Source of the DNA: Bacteroidota bacterium
GTDB lineage: Bacteria > Bacteroidota > Ignavibacteria > Ignavibacteriales > Melioribacteraceae
DNA: 7,288 nt
NCBI GenBank assembly: GCA_021814855.1
Contig: JAKAHQ010000084.1
Coordinates: 1-7,288, forward strand
Direction: 5' to 3'
Program-made: the position numbers and the translations under genes
Shown: piece after piece, positions 6,265 through 7,288 of the stretch
Numbering within the stretch: the stretch's first letter is position 1
Layout: each line of letters starts with the position of its first letter
Notes under the pieces: model-generated
Database searches by the model: none
Seen by the model: only the letters and a program-made list of their open reading frames with translations
Told to the model about the DNA's origin: nothing

Positions 6265-6498
6265 TCATCCCAACCAGTTTTCGGATGAAGGCGCAGACTT
6301 CGGCTGCCTATTTGCACGGGGATTCAACTTGCGATATGCAATGCTGTAATTGTCTTCCATCGATGATTCAGTTGTGTACCGCAACAGGTTCTGTTCTTTA
6401 TCAGTTTCGGGCGCCGTTTTTTCTTTTGGTTTTGAATCATCGATTTGACGAGGAACTTCTAACTTAGGAAGAGCGTGATTGATTTTGATTTCGTTCAT
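6265..6498 (-). CDS. Small hydrophilic protein of unknown function (77 residues)
   Basis: It begins MNEIKINHALPKLEVPRQID and ends SSENWLG. It is rich in Lys, Glu, Pro, Ser and Asn, with no signal peptide, no membrane segment and little predicted hydrophobic core, so it is probably largely disordered and cytoplasmic. I recognise no family or motif. Evidence that it is a real gene: an AAGGAGG Shine-Dalgarno (6510-6504) five bases before the ATG, and a stem with a T run downstream on its own strand at 6167-6141. It converges on the susC/susD operon and diverges from the TolC-like gene. The possible 60-residue frame on the opposite strand (6285-6467) lacks such a site and is taken as its shadow. 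Confidence 0.62.
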   Translation of the reverse strand: MNEIKINHALPKLEVPRQIDDSKPKEKTAPETDKEQNLLRYTTESSMEDNYSIAYRKLNPRANRQPKSAPSSENWLG

Positions 6499-6534
6499 TT
6501 CAACCTCCTTAATGAAGGCAACTATTACATGAAC

Positions 6535-6546
6535 AAATAATTATTT
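6535..6546. repeat. 12-base perfect palindrome AAATAATTATTT
   Basis: It lies about 37 bases upstream of the ATG of the 77-residue gene, where a promoter or operator for that gene would be expected. Being entirely A/T, it could also be chance in this AT-rich stretch. Confidence 0.3.
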
Positions 6547-6828
6547 CCGTGCGTAATATAATCATTTACCTGATTGAAATAAATCCCGTGGAAAGAAGTC
6601 GCCGGTAATTGATTTCCCGCGTTTCCGGTTTCTAAATCCGAAGAAGATTTCCCTCTGGGATAGCATATCTGAATTTAATATCCAATGAACTAATTGATTG
6701 CCTTTTATCGTAAAGGAACTTTTTTGTCTAAAAAAACGATTGATATATTATCGCTGCCACATTAATGAATTATATTCAAAGAATAATAGTTCGGCTAGCT
6801 CAGCGTTCCCAAACACTATACAAATGAT

Positions 6829-6868
6829 AACGGGTTATGTGAACCGTTCGGAAAGAAATTAGTCTTTC
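6829..6868 (+). repeat. Two consecutive hairpins in the leader of the TolC-like gene
   Basis: AACGGGTT (6829-6836) pairs with AACCGTT (6842-6848) with one bulged G. GAAAGA (6851-6856) pairs with TCTTTC (6863-6868), which ends directly at the ATG. The only purine-rich ribosome-binding candidate, GGAAAG (6850-6855), is inside the second stem and 13 bases from the start, so the stem might both hide it and bring it nearer to the start. Confidence 0.35.
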
Positions 6869-7288
6869 ATGAAAAAAATTTATTTCCCGGTGTTACTGCT
6901 TCTAATGGCCGCTCCGGAAAAAATATTTTGTCAAGCTTTCGCCGATTCCGTTTTACAGGTAGGCAGTCTTAAAAATTGTATTCAATATGCGTTAACTCAT
7001 CAAACTTCGGTTAAGCAGTCGTTACTTGATGAAGAAATAACCGACCGTGAAATCAAAAGTAAGCTAGCCGACTGGTATCCGCAGTTGAATTTAAATTTTA
7101 GTTTCCAGCATAATTCGGAACTTCCAACATCCATCATTCAAGGCAACCCGGTAAAATTCGGCTTGAACAATACTTCTTCTGCGCAGTTCTCGATTAGCCA
7201 AACCATTTTTAACAGAGATGTTTTATTAGCCAGCAGTACTTCGGACGAAGTAAGAAAACGCTCACAAGAATTAACAATCAAAAACAAA
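6869..7288 (+). CDS. TolC-family outer-membrane efflux protein, N-terminal part (cut by window edge)
   Basis: The 140 visible residues begin MKKIYFPVLLLLMAAPEKIF, a signal peptide probably cut near residue 22 (FCQ-A). They continue into the outer-membrane efflux protein repeat: SLKNCIQYALTHQTSVKQS, a long helix through EEITDREIKSKLADWYPQL, then beta-strand NLNFSFQH. This helix-then-(W/L)xPxL pattern is typical of TolC-like periplasmic tunnel proteins. A beta-rich segment (SAQFSISQTIFNRDVLLAS) and the start of the next helix follow. It would form the outer-membrane exit duct of an RND or ABC efflux system; the membrane-fusion and pump genes usually lie downstream and would be outside the window. 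An in-frame TAG at 6860-6862 makes the ATG at 6869 the earliest possible start. No good Shine-Dalgarno is visible, unlike the neighbouring genes. Confidence 0.88.
   Translation, partial: MKKIYFPVLLLLMAAPEKIFCQAFADSVLQVGSLKNCIQYALTHQTSVKQSLLDEEITDREIKSKLADWYPQLNLNFSFQHNSELPTSIIQGNPVKFGLNNTSSAQFSISQTIFNRDVLLASSTSDEVRKRSQELTIKNK

Larger units (their letters stand above)
6499..6868. other. Divergent intergenic region, 370 bases, no gene seen
   Basis: It separates the small minus-strand gene from the TolC-like gene and should hold promoters for both. No RNA gene or convincing sigma-70 or Bacteroidetes-type promoter is visible. It contains a 12-base perfect palindrome (6535-6546), a weak stem CCTTT/AAAGG (6701-6705, 6712-6716) followed by six Ts, and two small hairpins just before the TolC-like start. 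Confidence 0.6.

Noticed and set aside
6285..6467. 60-residue plus-strand open frame opposite the 77-residue gene
   Set aside because: No Shine-Dalgarno and odd Cys/Met-rich composition; the minus-strand frame has a strong site and better composition.
6791..6848. tRNA-like D-arm wording GGCTAGCTCAGC
   Set aside because: No acceptor stem, anticodon arm or T-loop GGTTCGAATCC follows in register.
6843..6851. Third LytTR-consensus hit ACCGTTCGG before the TolC-like gene
   Set aside because: It fits the 9-base consensus, but no partner repeat lies 20 bases on either side, and about seven single hits are expected by chance in the window.

Overview
The window looks like a chromosomal segment from the Bacteroidota/Chlorobi group, most plausibly an Ignavibacteria-like lineage. 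Three things point there: a SusC/SusD outer-membrane pair, which is characteristic of this superphylum; a LytS/LytTR-type two-component pair; and a moderately AT-rich composition. The main genes also carry strong AGGAGG Shine-Dalgarno sequences, which are largely absent from Bacteroidia and Flavobacteriia. The taxonomic placement is inference. No mobile element, CRISPR array, tRNA or rRNA was seen.

Layout, left to right. (1) Positions 1-1214, minus strand: a two-gene operon with a four-helix membrane histidine kinase of the His_kinase (LytS/YehU) family, followed one base later by the start of its response regulator, which runs off the left edge. (2) 1215-1558: intergenic region with a candidate tandem regulator site, a possible short leader ORF and a GC-rich dyad. 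(3) 1559-1786, plus strand: a possible small two-helix membrane protein of unknown function. (4) 1787-2022: AT-rich control region with direct and inverted repeats and a second copy of the tandem site. (5) 2023-6127, plus strand: a SusC-like TonB-dependent transporter and a short SusD-like surface lipoprotein 10 bases apart, clearly an operon. (6) 6128-6264: terminator-type hairpins between convergent genes. (7) 6265-6498, minus strand: a 77-residue hydrophilic protein with a strong ribosome binding site and no recognisable family. (8) 6499-6868: divergent intergenic region. (9) 6869 to the right edge: the beginning of a TolC-family outer-membrane efflux protein, probably the first gene of an efflux operon continuing outside.

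How the parts may work together: the SusC/SusD pair would capture and import an oligomeric nutrient (glycan or peptide; the sequence does not say which) using TonB energy. The most interesting observation is a shared arrangement, ACCGTTTA(C/T)-N11-ACC(G/T)(C/T)T(T/C)AA. It sits upstream of both the kinase/regulator operon and the susC-like gene, each time in the direction of the downstream gene. The first half-site fits the consensus for LytTR-domain DNA binding, and the 20-base repeat period is close to two helical turns. This suggests, as a testable inference, that the adjacent two-component system controls itself and the transporter. Otherwise the window is a fairly ordinary nutrient-uptake locus.
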